Shown: piece by piece, positions 44,621 through 56,085 of the stretch
Layout of the letters: every line of letters starts with the position of its first letter
Position numbering within the stretch: the stretch's first letter is position 1
NCBI GenBank assembly: GCA_014905825.1
Contig: JACGCN010000018.1
Coordinates: 1-64,000, forward strand
Direction of reading: 5' to 3'
Length of the DNA stretch: 64,000 bases
Source of the DNA: Lyophyllum atratum
Lineage: Eukaryota; Basidiomycota; Agaricomycetes; Agaricales; Lyophyllaceae
Program-made: the position numbers and the translations under genes
Notes under the pieces: model-generated
Database searches by the model: none
Seen by the model: the letters and a program-made list of their open reading frames with translations, nothing else
What the model was told of the DNA's origin: nothing

Positions 44621-45207
44621 TAGGATAACATAGTACTGTGGGGTTGCCAGCAGGGCTGGCCGAGCAGAAGGAGATTGACGAGGGCGAGGACACGACGCAC
44701 ACCCTTAGATTTTATTGGATAGCCCATCTACCTCACGTCCTTTCCTCATGTTTCTCACATTCCGGCTCTCGTTTTCCGTGTGATATCACTACATTCCGTT
44801 CACATTCGTGCCAACGTGCGCTGCGTCACGTATACGAATACGAATCCATTCTGTCTTGCTTGCTTCTCTTTTCATTTACGCTATCATCTCTCTCGTCTCG
44901 CCGTTTACACGACATCGACTTGCGGGGTCCAGGTTCTTCGTTCTTCCACCTCGCACCCTTCGCAGATCCCACAGTATAAAGATGGAGAAGTACAGCGTAT
45001 CCGTGGTCTTATATACGGGCTCCTTCATCAATTAGTCAGGCGCCGCTGAACGACGCGATGTTCCACAAAGTTTTTTTGCATGCGGGATAAAAACCTCGAC
45101 TATTCGACCTTAAGACAACTAATCAAAGCGGGACGCCCATATTGAAAGAAAAAGCAAAATGTATACATCGATAACGTACCCATCAGCGACGGAGACCAAG
45201 AAATCAT

Positions 45208-46396
45208 TCACCCTACACTGAGCACACCCTTCTCCGCCAGTCGCGGCAGTTTGTCCTTGAAACAATCCACGAGATATTCTTCCTCGCATTTAAAGCCATA
45301 AAACGTAACACGGCGCAGCGCCGCATGCCGCTCCCGACTCAACAGCCCGTCTATTTCGCGCCATTCCGAGTCCATGATAACCAAGAGCGGATGCCTGTTG
45401 TTGATTGTAAATCCCAGCTCGACGGTTCCAGCTGGTACAGTCTCGATCATGCGAATGGCACAGACACCCAGTGGCACGCCCGGGGCCTGAGTACAGCTGA
45501 ATTTGAGCACGAGGGTGCGTAACTGCGTCAGTCGCGCGAAGTCCAGGAACCCGGAGATCTCTGGATTGGCATATAAGGTGGTGGGTAAAGCGTGACTGGT
45601 GGCGTATAAAGGAGGATGACTTGGCAAACGCACTGTACAGGGCGATCTCTTGGAGATGATCAGCTGCGAGGTCGAGGATACTCTGTATTAAGGGGGAGGC
45701 TGATTCTGTGAAGCGTATTTTGAAGACTTTGAGGCGGGATAGAGACAAAGGACATGGATGAAGTGGGTTATGGAGCGTTTGTAGGATGCGCTCTGCTGTT
45801 ACTGGGGACGTCACGAGGAGCGATTCGAGATATCCCTGTATTTGCGGCTCTGCATTACCCGAATGAGAGACGCCCTCACTGGGGATACTGACTGAACCAC
45901 TAGCGGTCAACCTGAGATGCCGGAGATGCGATGATTCGGAAAGGTGTGTTATCGGCAAGCCGACGTGGCCTAATTCGACATGCACACATGATGGATGAGA
46001 AAGGACGCTGAGGAGAGCGGCTTGTAAGGATTCAGGGAGAGAGTTCCAAGGCTCAGCGACGTATGGGAATTCGCCATCTATCCAGAGTTCTTGCACGTGG
46101 GTCCGAACGAGGTGTAATATCCCACAGACGGCCTTCAGCGGTAACCCGTGAGAGTCTGCCATGACGCATATATCCAGGGCTTGAATGAAAGAGGCCAGGA
46201 TAGGGTTTTCTAAGAGGATAAGATGAAGGCGTGAATTGTGTTCGTGACGCCTTGTGTTGAGATAAACGGAATGAAATAGCCGTCGCTGGCAGAGTGCACG
46301 GAAAACGCGGGATACGAGGCTGCACGATGGGAGGTCTGTGGTCGATAGCACATCGACGATTCCGCATATAATGTCTTCGGGAATCGTAGGGGTCAT
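45208..46396 (-). pseudogene. F-box/leucine-rich protein, copy F, splice donor lost
   Basis: Starts MTPTIPEDIICGIVDVLSTT and follows copies C, D and G closely. The expected exon 1 is 45625-46396 and exon 2 is 45208-45560; joined they would give 374 residues. The donor that reads TTTG|GTAAGT in copy G and TTTG|GTGAGT in copy D reads TTTG|CCAAGT here, so the GT is missing while the acceptor CAG is kept. Without splicing the frame runs on to a stop at 45290 and replaces the last conserved 117 residues (EWREIDGLLSRERHA, RLAEKGVLSVG) with unrelated sequence. The gene may still be transcribed and use another site, so it is called a pseudogene with moderate confidence. Confidence 0.6.
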
Positions 46397-46454
46397 GGTG
46401 GTGTGGATAAGGAGTACAGATCAAGCGACGATTTGAATCGCCGGATCATCGACA

Positions 46455-46493
46455 GTGTTTGGCATTGCCCTCACGAAATATACGTGTTTGGCA
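46455..46493 (-). promoter_or_regulatory. Two shared F-box upstream motifs TGCCAAACAC (copy F)
   Basis: Copies at 46455-46464 and 46484-46493, 58 and 87 bp before the ATG at 46396, in gene orientation. Confidence 0.5.
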
Positions 46494-46739
46494 TCAACCA
46501 TGGGCGACAATAGTCGGCGCGTTATGCTTTCAGGTGTGCCTCAACATCACTACGACTTCTGGCGCCTTATGCTACCGAATCGCACACAAGAAATCCCGGA
46601 TTTTGGTCCCTTAGTAGTAGCGTAATTTGCTCGCCCCCGTCACCCGACGCGTAGCTGTGGTGCCGACGCCGACTTGGCCGTCATGCCTGGACCTTCAATG
46701 GTATTTACATCCTCAACATCCTTACACTCTCAATGATGG

Positions 46740-47481
46740 ACTCTATTCTTCAAATAGAACCCTTAGCAGCTTTTCGTCACATTCAGGCTCCGTCATCTTG
46801 CATCGTCCATGCTAACTTGTATGGCATCACCCCTCGTCACCCTCAGGTCTCACACGCCAGTCCTCGCAGGTCCTTCCATGCCTTCTTCTCAGCGGGGCTC
46901 TCAGATGGGAGGACCTTCACTGCTTCTCCAATACTTCCTCTTCAGCCCGAGAACGTCCGTGTCAGCTTACGAAGCAGACCCTACTCGCCATGTCCACCGT
47001 ACTCATGCGGTGGGAAGACGGCTATCGGGGAGTGGAGAAGGGGCGGCGGCGGTGCATGGAGGAGAGGACGCAGCAAGTCTAAGGGTATGTTTCTCTAAGT
47101 TACCTTGTGCAGGCGAGCCTCACTGATGTTAACGCAGATTCGCTATGCCCTCGTTGTCATACAGCCTACATGCCTCTACCCGTCTCAGACATAATGTCAG
47201 CCATGTGGCTCCAAACGAATGCTTTTCCATTGAGACTATCGCTGGCGGAGAAGTGGCTCGCAGTGTCGCCGGGGCGAATTAGGGTAGAGTGCTGCTCGGA
47301 GGGTGGGTGGTATTCGCAGTTGAAGGGGTTGAACGGCCGTTCGTATACTCGCGCGAAAAAGGAGTGTCACGTCCGGATGGGGAGCTCAGCGGTGCTGGAT
47401 GGACGATACTTCCAAGCCATAGGACGCCTATGTGGGGCTTCTTGAGATTCAATGATGACGACGACATCGTTCGACTTCAAG
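46740..47481 (+). pseudogene. Companion ORF remnant (copy F)
   Basis: Divergent from F-box copy F. It keeps FFSAGLSDGRTFTAS (about 46888-46930), RTSVSAYEAD one frame over, the GTATGT...CAG intron position (about 47084-47137), and an exon-2 segment matching copy D. A TAG replaces the Trp codon of copy D in the GANWGRVLLGGW segment (about 47278). Confidence 0.4.
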
Positions 47482-48420
47482 GCCTGTCTTCGTGCGTATC
47501 TTTCCTTCTGTTGCGAATACCTGTACCCTGACTAAACCTCATCTGAACAGGTCTGACACGTCTTCGGCTCCGAGTTTGTCGTCAATACCCACCCCACCCA
47601 CGCTTCCCCCACCTCCTCCCCGCCCCCGTCCTCTCCACCGCCCACACAGCCGCCCACCTCCCAACCTCCGACTTCAAGCAGCACCCCCCCTCCCACAACC
47701 TCCGCCACAACCCCAAGCACCAGCACCAGCACAAGCCCCCCACCCGCCACGTCCCAACTCACTACGACAGTCGCGCGGCACGCGCGACCCTGGGACCTGG
47801 GCGAGTGGGCTTCACGAGGGCGCGAGGCCGTATCCGGCATTTGCGTGGCCGGGGGCGTATGTGTCTTATGTCAGTGAGGGGGCGGGTTGGGCATAATAAT
47901 AATTCTGCGCCTGTGCGGGGCGGGTATGATGGGGCGGGGGTGGGAGCGGGGGTGCAGAGTGGGCTTTCGCTTAATCATAATCATGGCGAGAACTCTCAAC
48001 AGCAGGGGCAGGGGCAGGCAGGGTACCTCCCGAACCCCTTCGCGGGGCAGGGGCAGGGGCATGGGGGGTATACCCAACCCCGCCCCGCCCAGGCAGAATC
48101 GGGGTACAGCACTGCATCCGCATATACCCAGCCCCAGCCCCAGCCCCAGTCCACGCCCGCACAGACACAGCCGAAGGAAGATTACACGGCGCGGTATGCG
48201 GTGCCGGAGGAGGATGAAAATGAGCACCAGGAAGAGGGGATGCGTATGGGGAAGACGCGTATGGGGGGTATGTCGGGGAGGAGGGGGAGGGGGATAGAGG
48301 GAGTGTGGTTGAGGGGATGGGGATGGGGGTGCCGAGGGTGCTTAAGGTTTGTCTTTTATATGTATGTTGGAGGCGAGGGCTGATGGGTCTTGTTGGTTTG
48401 TGTAGATTGCGAATGAGTGA
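47482..48420 (+). pseudogene. Inverted, shortened copy of the membrane protein gene without its TM segment
   Basis: Matches the gene at 42046-43661 but lies on the opposite strand. The small exon ending CTTC, the GTGCGT donor, the exon start TCTGACACGTCTTCGGC and the final micro-exon (ATTGCGAATGAGTGA, 48406-48420) are all recognisable. The Ser/Pro-rich part jumps straight to TRDPGTWASGLHEG, so the membrane span, the RRRRAKRFDRE stop-transfer segment and the first part of the tail are missing. A frameshift near 47885-47895 separates YVSEGAGW from GHNNNSAPVRGG. It is almost certainly non-functional, and it shows that the block 41.3-43.6 kb was duplicated and inverted. Confidence 0.75.
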
Positions 48421-48639
48421 GTGGGGAGTTCCCGTAGTTGCGCTCTCTCTCTCTTATGTTGGGGAGGAGGACGCGTGGAGGGCGGGAGGAGTGCAGGTGT
48501 GTGTTGGATTCGATTCGAAAGATGGTGCCGCCTTTTTGTTTAGATTTAGAGGTTTCGCGGGAATGAGGCGTGTCCCCGAGATTGGACATACAATTTTGAT
48601 TATTCGACTTTAATAATAAGAACTTTTTTTTGCATTTCA

Positions 48640-49020
48640 GCCTCGTGAGGCCTTACATCGTCTTCAATCGCAATATGTGAGCGTCTCGGGCCCTCTTCTC
48701 TCTTTCGGGCAGGTAGAAAAAGCCGTGGCACTACCGTACACTCATTTCCGCCTGTATTTTCACAAAGCCTGCACCTCCCCTTCTTGCCGTTGGGTTACTA
48801 GAGGAGCCAGAGACGCGATTGCAGGTATGCCGGGCTATAAATTCGTATCTTCCCATGCCCACCTATTTGTACTGTATGCGTCATCATCTGTTATGGCGGA
48901 CACGACCTATAACGATTTTCAGACAACTAATCAAAGCGGGGCGCCCGTAGTGAAAGGAAACGTCAAAAGTATATGTTGAGGAGTATTGTAATGTACCCAT
49001 CGGCCGCGGAAACCAGGAAA
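48640..49020. repeat. Shared downstream flank of F-box genes (copy G side)
   Basis: Matches 59480-59860 in the same orientation and 39619-39990 inverted. No gene. Confidence 0.55.
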
Positions 49021-49024
49021 TCAT

Positions 49025-50196
49025 TCACCCTACAGTGAGCACACCCTTCTCTGCCAGCCGCGGCATCTTCAAGTCGTTGGGAAAATCCCTGAGATCTCGT
49101 TCCTCGCATTTGAAATTGTAGAAGGTGACACGGCGCAGCCTAGCATGACGCTCGTGACTCAATAGCACGTCTATTTCGCGCCATTCAGAGTCCTTGATAA
49201 CCAAGAGGGGATGCCTTTCGATGATTCTAAATCCCAGCTCGATGGTCCCAGCTGGTATGGTTTCAATTATGCGAATGACACAAATACCTAGTTGCAGGTC
49301 TGGAGTGCCGACGAATGTGAGGTGGAGGATGCGTAAGTGCGTCAGTCGGGCAAAGTCAAGGTCACCGGAGACCTCTGAATTGTCATAAGGTGGCTGGCGT
49401 GACTGGTGAGCGTGTAAAACTTACCAAATGCAATGCACAGGGTGATCTCCTGAAGATAATCAGATGCGAGGTCAAGGATACCCTGTATTAATGGGCAGGC
49501 TGGTTCCGTAAAGGCTATGTTGAAGACCTTGAGGCGGGATAGAGACAGAGGACATGGATGGCGTGGGTTATGGAGGGTTTGCAGGATGTGCTTCGATGTT
49601 ACTGGAAACGTCACAAGGAGCGATTCGAGATATCCTTGGATTTTCGGCTCTCCGTTACCTGAATGAGAGAAGGCCTCACCGGGGATAGTGACTGATTTAC
49701 TAGCGGTCAACCTGACATGCCGGAGATGTGATGAGTTAGAGAGGCGCGTTATTGGCAAGCCGACGTGACCCAATTCGACTTTCGCACATGACGGATGAGC
49801 AATGATGCTGAGGAGAGCGGCTTGTAAGGATTCATGGAAAGACTTCCAAGGCTCGGCCAGATGAAATAATTCGCCGCCTATTGTGAGTTCTCGCACGTAG
49901 GACCGAACCATATGCAATATTCCGCAGAAGACCGTCAGCGGGAACCCGCAAAAGTTCTCCCCCACGTATATTATCAGGCAGTGAATAGAAGAGGCCAGGA
50001 CAGGGTTGTCTAAGAGGATGAGATGCAGGCGTTCATTATGTTCATAGCGCCATGCGCAAAGATGAACTGAATGAAAGAGCCGTCGCTGGCAGAGTCCGCG
50101 GAAAACGCGAGATACAAGGCTGCAAGATAGGAGGTCCCTGCCCCATAGCAAATCGACGACTCCATCTATAATGTCTTCAGGAATCGTAGGGGTCAT
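49025..50196 (-). CDS. F-box/leucine-rich protein, copy G, 373 aa, intact
   Basis: Exons 49425-50196 and 49025-49374 with a 50-bp intron (GTAAGT donor, CAG acceptor). It starts MTPTIPEDIIDGVVDLLWGR with the F-box LLSCSLVSRVFRGLCQRRLF. Leucine-rich-like repeats follow (VELGHVGLPITRLSNSSHLR, then SLSRLKVFNIAFTE). The second exon contains HLRILHLTFVGT, SEWREIDVLLSHERHA, VTFYNFKCEERDL and RLAEKGVLTVG. It is the only undamaged member of the C/D/F/G subfamily here and the best reference for it. It carries the shared decamer 91 bp upstream and the duplicated flank. SCF adaptor role inferred; target unknown. Confidence 0.78.
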
Positions 50197-50287
50197 GGCG
50201 GTGTTGACAAAGAGTACAGATTAAGCGACGATAATCGCCAGCGACAATCCCAACGATAAATAGATGGTGATAAGATGATCGATCGTC

Positions 50288-50297
50288 GTGTTTGGCA
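50288..50297 (-). promoter_or_regulatory. Shared F-box upstream motif TGCCAAACAC (copy G)
   Basis: Lies 91 bp before the ATG at 50196. The surrounding bases (GATCGATCGT...TTTGGCATCAACCTCGG) are also shared with copies A and B. Confidence 0.45.
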
Positions 50298-52580
50298 TCA
50301 ACCTCGGGCGACAATAGTCGCCTTCCCCTTTCTGTCGTTGTTCCTTGCCTCAACAGCAACACGACTTCTGGCGCTTCACCATATGGCGCGCTACCGAATT
50401 ACTCGAAGGGCACTTGGCGAATCGTCCTTGGACGTTCGAATGGCAACGGTGTTTTTCGCCTCCGTCACCTGACACGCGGCTTGCGATGTCAACTTGACCA
50501 TGCTCGTTTCTGGGACTCGAAATGTATTTCCGCCCCCTGATATCCTTACATTCCCCAAATTGATCTCTTCTTCTCAAGTAGAACCTTTAACATGTGTTTT
50601 TATACTGGCTCCTTCACCTCGGGTCGTCTATGCTATTTTGTACCACATCATCCCCTGTCACCATCGACCCTCACACGTTACGGCTCGGATGTACTCCCAT
50701 ACCTTCTCCTTCGCAACGGGACTCTCGGATGGGAGGGAGCTCTCTGCTTCTCCCTCAGCACTCCGGCACCCCGTAGCCCGAGGACTTCTGTGTCGGCTGT
50801 AGGAGACGGACCCCACCTTCCATCTCCACCCTCAGGGACTCCGAGCCGTTAGGACCTCAGTTACGAACCAGGGGTGGGAGAGCGGCTGTGTACGGCTTAG
50901 TAGAAAGGATCGCGAGGAACTGACATTTTTGCTGGGAGGAGGAGTACGGAGCGCCCACACATCCACACAGTCCACACGTCCCAGCCCATGGCCACCCGCT
51001 GCAAGATCTTCAGCACTACCTTCTTTACGAATCCAGCGCCCCAGAAGGACTTGCCCGACCCGACCTTCCTATCGTTAGGTGCTCGTCTCACCAACGCCTG
51101 TGTCCGGAACATCTCCTCTTCCTAATCTTCCACACGCGGACCAGGTCAGTGTGAACAGGTTTAGCACAGTCCCGTAGGACCTGTCCCCGACCCGGTCCAT
51201 CCACCTTGTCCTTCAGTCTTACCTCAACACCACACCACGTCGCGCTTGAACCACTGGTCGACCATCGACTCGAACACACTCGGTGCATGACTGTCGAGGC
51301 TGGCCTTCACTCGCGGCTTCTCCTGTATCCGACCCTGTTCCTCGCAGAAACCCATGGACCCTGTCTGTATCTCGGACGGCTGAGAAGGGGTCGCACCGGT
51401 GGAAACCGATTGCTACAGTCAGAAACCAGCTATTGGGGAAGTGGAGAAAGGGCGGAGGCCGGCGTTCGGAGGAGAGTATGCAGAAAAAATGACAGTACGT
51501 TTCTCTCACTCACCTTCCGCGGGCGCGCCTCATTCGTATCAATACAGCTTCGCTATGCCGTTGCGGTCCTTCAGCCGCATGCATTTGACATTCTTGTTAA
51601 TCCGCAGGCATGGTGGCCGCCACGGCGCTTCACTCAATGCCCAGGACGAAGAATGTGTTAATCTTTCGTTGTGACTACCGGCTTCTGATGCTTCTGGGGC
51701 GAATTCTGGTGGGCTGCTGCTGAGGGCTGGGGGATTTGTAGAAGGGAAGAGGTTGAGGGGTCTGAGGAGCACCTGGGTCCGGCTCGGGTGTTGGTGGGTG
51801 CCATGTTCGCAAGGGCTGTTCAGCGGTGCTGGATGAACGATATGCGAAGCTCTGGGAGGCGTAGCAGATGTTCGGGCTCGTTAACGCTGAAGTTCGATGA
51901 GGACGTCATTGTTCGACTTCCCCTAGTCTAGTAGGTCTTGTCTTGATATCATGTTGGCGTCCAACCTCACCCAGTTCCCTCAAGCATGACCACTCCATGC
52001 TCGTCCTGTAGCTCCCATTCCATATCCGTTTGGTGGTTCTTAGGGAGAAATGCGCACGCGTTTGGATCGGCTGTTCGATGGCACTTCGTGGTCACTGCGC
52101 GAAACTCTCATTCTCCTCGTCTCTGTGTCGCGCCATCGGTGCATATAAGCCTACACGATATCAGGTTCTGCTCCTGTTCCTGTAGAGTACAATCATCCAG
52201 ACTTGAAACTACAAAACACCCGCATCGACAGTACAGAATCGCAATAAACGAGAAAGATACCCTCGAAACACTAAAAACATATCATTGCATTCGCCTCATC
52301 TTCCAAGGACCCTCACGCCGAGCCCCGGACTCATCGTGGTATCCCGATTACCCAAATGTCTGGAAAAGTGAGGATTTTTGTTCGGCACAGCTACTACCAA
52401 GCTAATGGATAGTGTTCTACGAAGAGGGTCTGGAAATGCCCTTGCAATGTTTTCGGATCTGATGAGGGTGTTTCTTAGGCTTTAATAGGAATACAAGGCC
52501 AGATGCGCATGCGAACGAGAGCCAGATATGTATATTTGATTCATCGACTGCCAACTATTGACTGCGGCACTGGGGTTAGA
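50298..52580 (+). repeat. Duplicated upstream flank of copy G with companion-ORF remnant
   Basis: This is the uninterrupted counterpart of the flank split by copia at 4.5-5.1 and 10.3-11.7 kb. A companion-ORF remnant runs about 50690-51740 on the plus strand: GLSDGRELSAS, RTSVSA, a GTACGT...CAG intron-like segment at about 51499-51548, and GCGAATTCTGGTGGG near 51700. Frames are broken. The segment 51980-52460 has no gene and is partly repeated at 56800-57050. Confidence 0.5.
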
Positions 52581-52583
52581 ATA

Positions 52584-53655
52584 TTATTCTGGGGGTTGTT
52601 GCAAGTCGGAACTGGAGCGCGACTCTGGAACCTTGGCCGGGCGGGCATACCGTTTCTCGTCCGGAACATCGGCGTACTCTGCCTGAATGGCCGAAACATC
52701 GGAGATCATCGCTTCGGCGTGTTTCCAAACCCTCTGCCGATCCTCCTCCGTTCTGAGCATACAATCTGGTATCAAAGCCACGAGATCCTCAGCTCGTCCC
52801 TTTTTGAATGCCCAAACGGGTACGTGATGCCCGTAGAAGTTCAGAGGGTCTAGGGGTTTCGAAATGAGCATGTCGGACGACCGTATGGAGTGATATACTA
52901 CATACCTGGCAGCCAAAAGTCGAGCTCCATAGCGAGATCGTACAACTCTTGACACCCAAATTCTAAATCCGGCGGGGCAAAATCCCCCATGAGAACCTGG
53001 AGCCGCACTTCACACTTATGGGGTCCGGAGTGTTCCAGATCGATGAGGATGAATCTGCCGTCTTGGTTTTTCACGACATTGCGTCCGTCAACATCGTGAT
53101 GCGCGAAACCATGCCCGTGAAGTTCCGTAAACAGGTGGTATATCTCAATTCTATACGCGTCTTGTTAGGTATGAACTGATACGAGTCATGCCACGCCACT
53201 CACTTATCGTCGCACGAAAGACTCTCATCCCGAAAGTCGACACTTTCACCACAATCCTCCAGCAACAGGACAGAGACGAGTTTGTTGTAGATCGTCGCTT
53301 GGAAAAGGCCGTAACAGCGGGGGATGTAGGTTCCCTGCAGACGTTGGAGGTCCTTCTCGTATCGTAGCGCTTCTTGAGTGAAAATCGAGGAACGCGGGTA
53401 TCGTGCGTTTACGTCGGTCTTCAAGACAATATTACGGGGTCCCGCTGGTTGGTGGCCGAGAAGCGATGCACGGTAGACAGTAGTGTAGTCGCCCTCATAG
53501 ATCTCCGTGACCTCTTCGATGCGGTACGACAATGGGGACGGTGGTGTAGGGCAACCAGCCTGAGTGACGCGTTGAAATACAAACGGTTCGGATGGAGGAT
53601 CGCGTTCGAGTTGGTGGTTGATTCCGATGTGGCAAGGAAGAATGAGCTCGCTCAT
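52584..53655 (-). CDS. Kinase-like protein, tandem copy 1, 320 aa
   Basis: Exons 53204-53655, 52906-53150 and 52584-52849, with 53- and 56-bp introns in phase. The N-terminal part (TEIYEGDYTTVYRASLLGH) resembles a short kinase N-lobe, with IVLKTDV as a possible nucleotide-binding lysine and SVLLLEDCGESV as the hinge. The catalytic loop is HGFAHHDVDGRNVV (H-x-D-x4-N), and the metal site is FILIDLEHSGPHKC, with IDL in place of DFG. This layout is seen in kinase-like fungal proteins related to RIO/aminoglycoside kinase folds. The C-terminal region after intron 2 (FYGHHVPVWAFKKG...) is specific to this family. The key acidic residues are present, so it could be active; substrate unknown. It is the first of three head-to-tail copies. 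Confidence 0.7.
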
Positions 53656-53789
53656 GGTGTTACACTGTGATGTCGCCGTCCAGTCGAGGGTCAGTAGTTA
53701 TCGTCGTTAAACGTTAAACATTGAGTTGGAATGCACTCAATGTCATATACTTACAATGTGGTCACTGGACTTCAACAACGGTTGAAAGT

Positions 53790-54440
53790 GATTGTTGAAT
53801 ACAGGGGACGAACCAAACACCGGACATCTAACCTCTTGCACTTTTTGCCTCCTCGGCACCATTTTGGCGTTGCCCGTCGATCTCAGATGTGTATGTATCC
53901 CTCGAATACCTTCATGAGGCAGATGCCAATAGGTCCTGTACTCCTTCGAACCTGAAAGCCTTGCGCTACCCTTGCCCTCCCGGTCCCTGTCCCATCTCCA
54001 TCAACGACGTCCCACGACACCAGCCCGAGGCTGAACATTGGCGCCTGGCTCTCGAACTGCGCCCAAACGCCCATCGGAATACGCTGAAGGTTGGCAGGTA
54101 CCCTGTCGCCCCCGCCCCCGCCAGCCGAGACCCTATGCTGCCGCATGCTAGTGCCCCAACAACACTGCAGAAAGTGGCTCTATATCCAGCAAACAGCGTG
54201 CTGCGCTACGAAAGGATCGCGCATGTGTTCCAGAAGCATCTGGGAATGGTCGGGGATTTTTAGGACAGTCGTGGTTGGGCGCTGCCCGGTGCTGTTGAAG
54301 GAGTGCCTTTTTCCCAGGTGCGGGCATCAGTTCCGACGATCTAGATGGCTTGTCACACCTGAAAAACACTGGAAATTCTTATGTGATCCAACCTCTCGCC
54401 AGAACGTCCTCTTCGATATCCATCAAATCATATAAGACAC
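53790..54440 (+). repeat. Block duplicated at 43.8-44.4 kb
   Basis: Same sequence as described at 43790-44620, here between kinase-like copies 1 and 2. A 124-codon ORF (53889-54263) is not kept in frame in the other copy. 54440-55017 holds the repeated 3' flank of kinase-like copy 2. Confidence 0.55.
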
Positions 54441-55017
54441 TCTGAATTTCAATCTCTTAAACGCGCTTCGCCAGCCACCACGCTTCTGCCTGCGCCTAAT
54501 TCTGATCCTCGGTGGGGTTTTCCTTTCTAAGGATTCTTCGACCTTGACCCCTTTCCAGTTCCCACAGTATCAATATGGGTGTATCCATGGTCTTTATGTA
54601 CGGGCTCCTTCGTCAACGAGTCAGGTGTTGTTAAAGTCAAAGGACACGATCTTTCACGAAGGTTCTTCGCATGCGAATAAAAACCTCAACTATTCTGTCG
54701 TCGCGGACAAGCGAAGTTGAATGAATCAGCTCGAGGTGACGCTGGAGATGTGCCAACCCGCGTATGTGCTTTCCATACTGGAAGAGCTTTCTTGAGATAT
54801 GCACACGCCCGAGGCTGGCGGAGAGTGGAATATTGATTGTCGTAAGCATTTTGGTTCGGCCGACGGTGTTTCTCAGGCTTTCGCGTGCATCTCTTCTCTC
54901 TGACTTGTGTCGATGCCGTAAGGAAGGCGAGGCCAGACGAACATGCGGACGGGAATGAGATATGTATCTTTGATTCATCGACTCCTAGCTACTGACTGCG
55001 GAACTGTGGTTCGGATC

Positions 55018-56085
55018 TTACACTGGGGATTGTGGCAAGTTCGAACTGGAGCGCGACTCTGGAATCTCGCCCGGGCGGGTATACCGTTGCTCGTCAGGAA
55101 CATCGGCATACTCAGCCTTGATAGCCAAAACATCTTCGATCATCTGTTCGGCGCCTCTCAAAACCTTCTCCCGATGCTCCTCCGTTCTAAGCATATAGTC
55201 TGGTATCAAAGTCACGAGATTCTCAGCTTCTCCCTTCTTGAACGCCCAGACGGGCACTTGATGCCCGTAGAAGTCCAGGATTTCTTGGGGTTTTGAAATG
55301 AGCATGACGACCGTATGAAGTGATATACTACATACCCGGCAGCCAAAAGTCCAGCTCCGTAGCAAGGTCATACAACTCTTGACATCCAAAATCTGAACGT
55401 CGCGGGGCAAAATTTCCAATGAGAACGTGGAGCCGCACTTCACACTTGTGGGGTCTGGAGTGTGACAGATCGATGAGTATGAACCTGCCGTCTTGGTTTT
55501 TCACGACATTGCGTCCGTCAACATCGTGATGCGCGAAACCGTGCACATGGAGTTCCGTAAACAGCCGGTATATCTCAATTCTATACACATCTCGTTGGGT
55601 ATGAACTGATACGAGTCATGTGGCACTCACTTATCATCGCACGAAAGACTCTCATCGCGAAAGTCGACGCTTTCCCCGCAATTCTCCAGCAATAGGACAG
55701 AGACAAGTTTGTTGTAGATGGTCGCTTGAAAAAGGCCGTAGCAGCGGGGGATGTAGGTTCCCTGCAGATGTTGGAGATCCTTCTCGGATCGTGACGCTTC
55801 TTGAGTGAAATTTGAAGGACGGGGGTATCGTGTGTTTACGTCGGTCTTCAGGACAATATTGCGGGGTCCAGGTGGTTCAAGGTGGCCGAGAAGCGAGGCA
55901 CGGTAGATAGTAGTGGAGTCGCCCTCGTAGATCTCAGTGACCTTTTTGATACGGTACGACGACGCGGACGGTGGTGTGGGGCAACCAGCCTGAGTGACGC
56001 GTTGGAATATAAACGGTTCGGCGGGGGGATCACGTTCGAGTCGGTGGTTGATACCAAGGTGGCAAGGAAGGATGAGTTCGCTCAT
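55018..56085 (-). CDS. Kinase-like protein, tandem copy 2, 321 aa
   Basis: Exons 55631-56085, 55336-55580 and 55018-55283. The second acceptor is AAG rather than the TAG used in copies 1 and 3. The catalytic loop HGFAHHDVDGRNVV and the metal motif FILIDLSHSRPHKC are kept. The C-terminal exon (LDFYGHQVPVWAFKKGEAENL ... ADVPDEQRYTRPGEIPESRS) is intact. It differs from copy 1 mainly by scattered substitutions, including FAPRRSDFGCQE for FAPPDLEFGCQE. Probably functional to the same extent as copy 1; substrate unknown. Confidence 0.7.
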
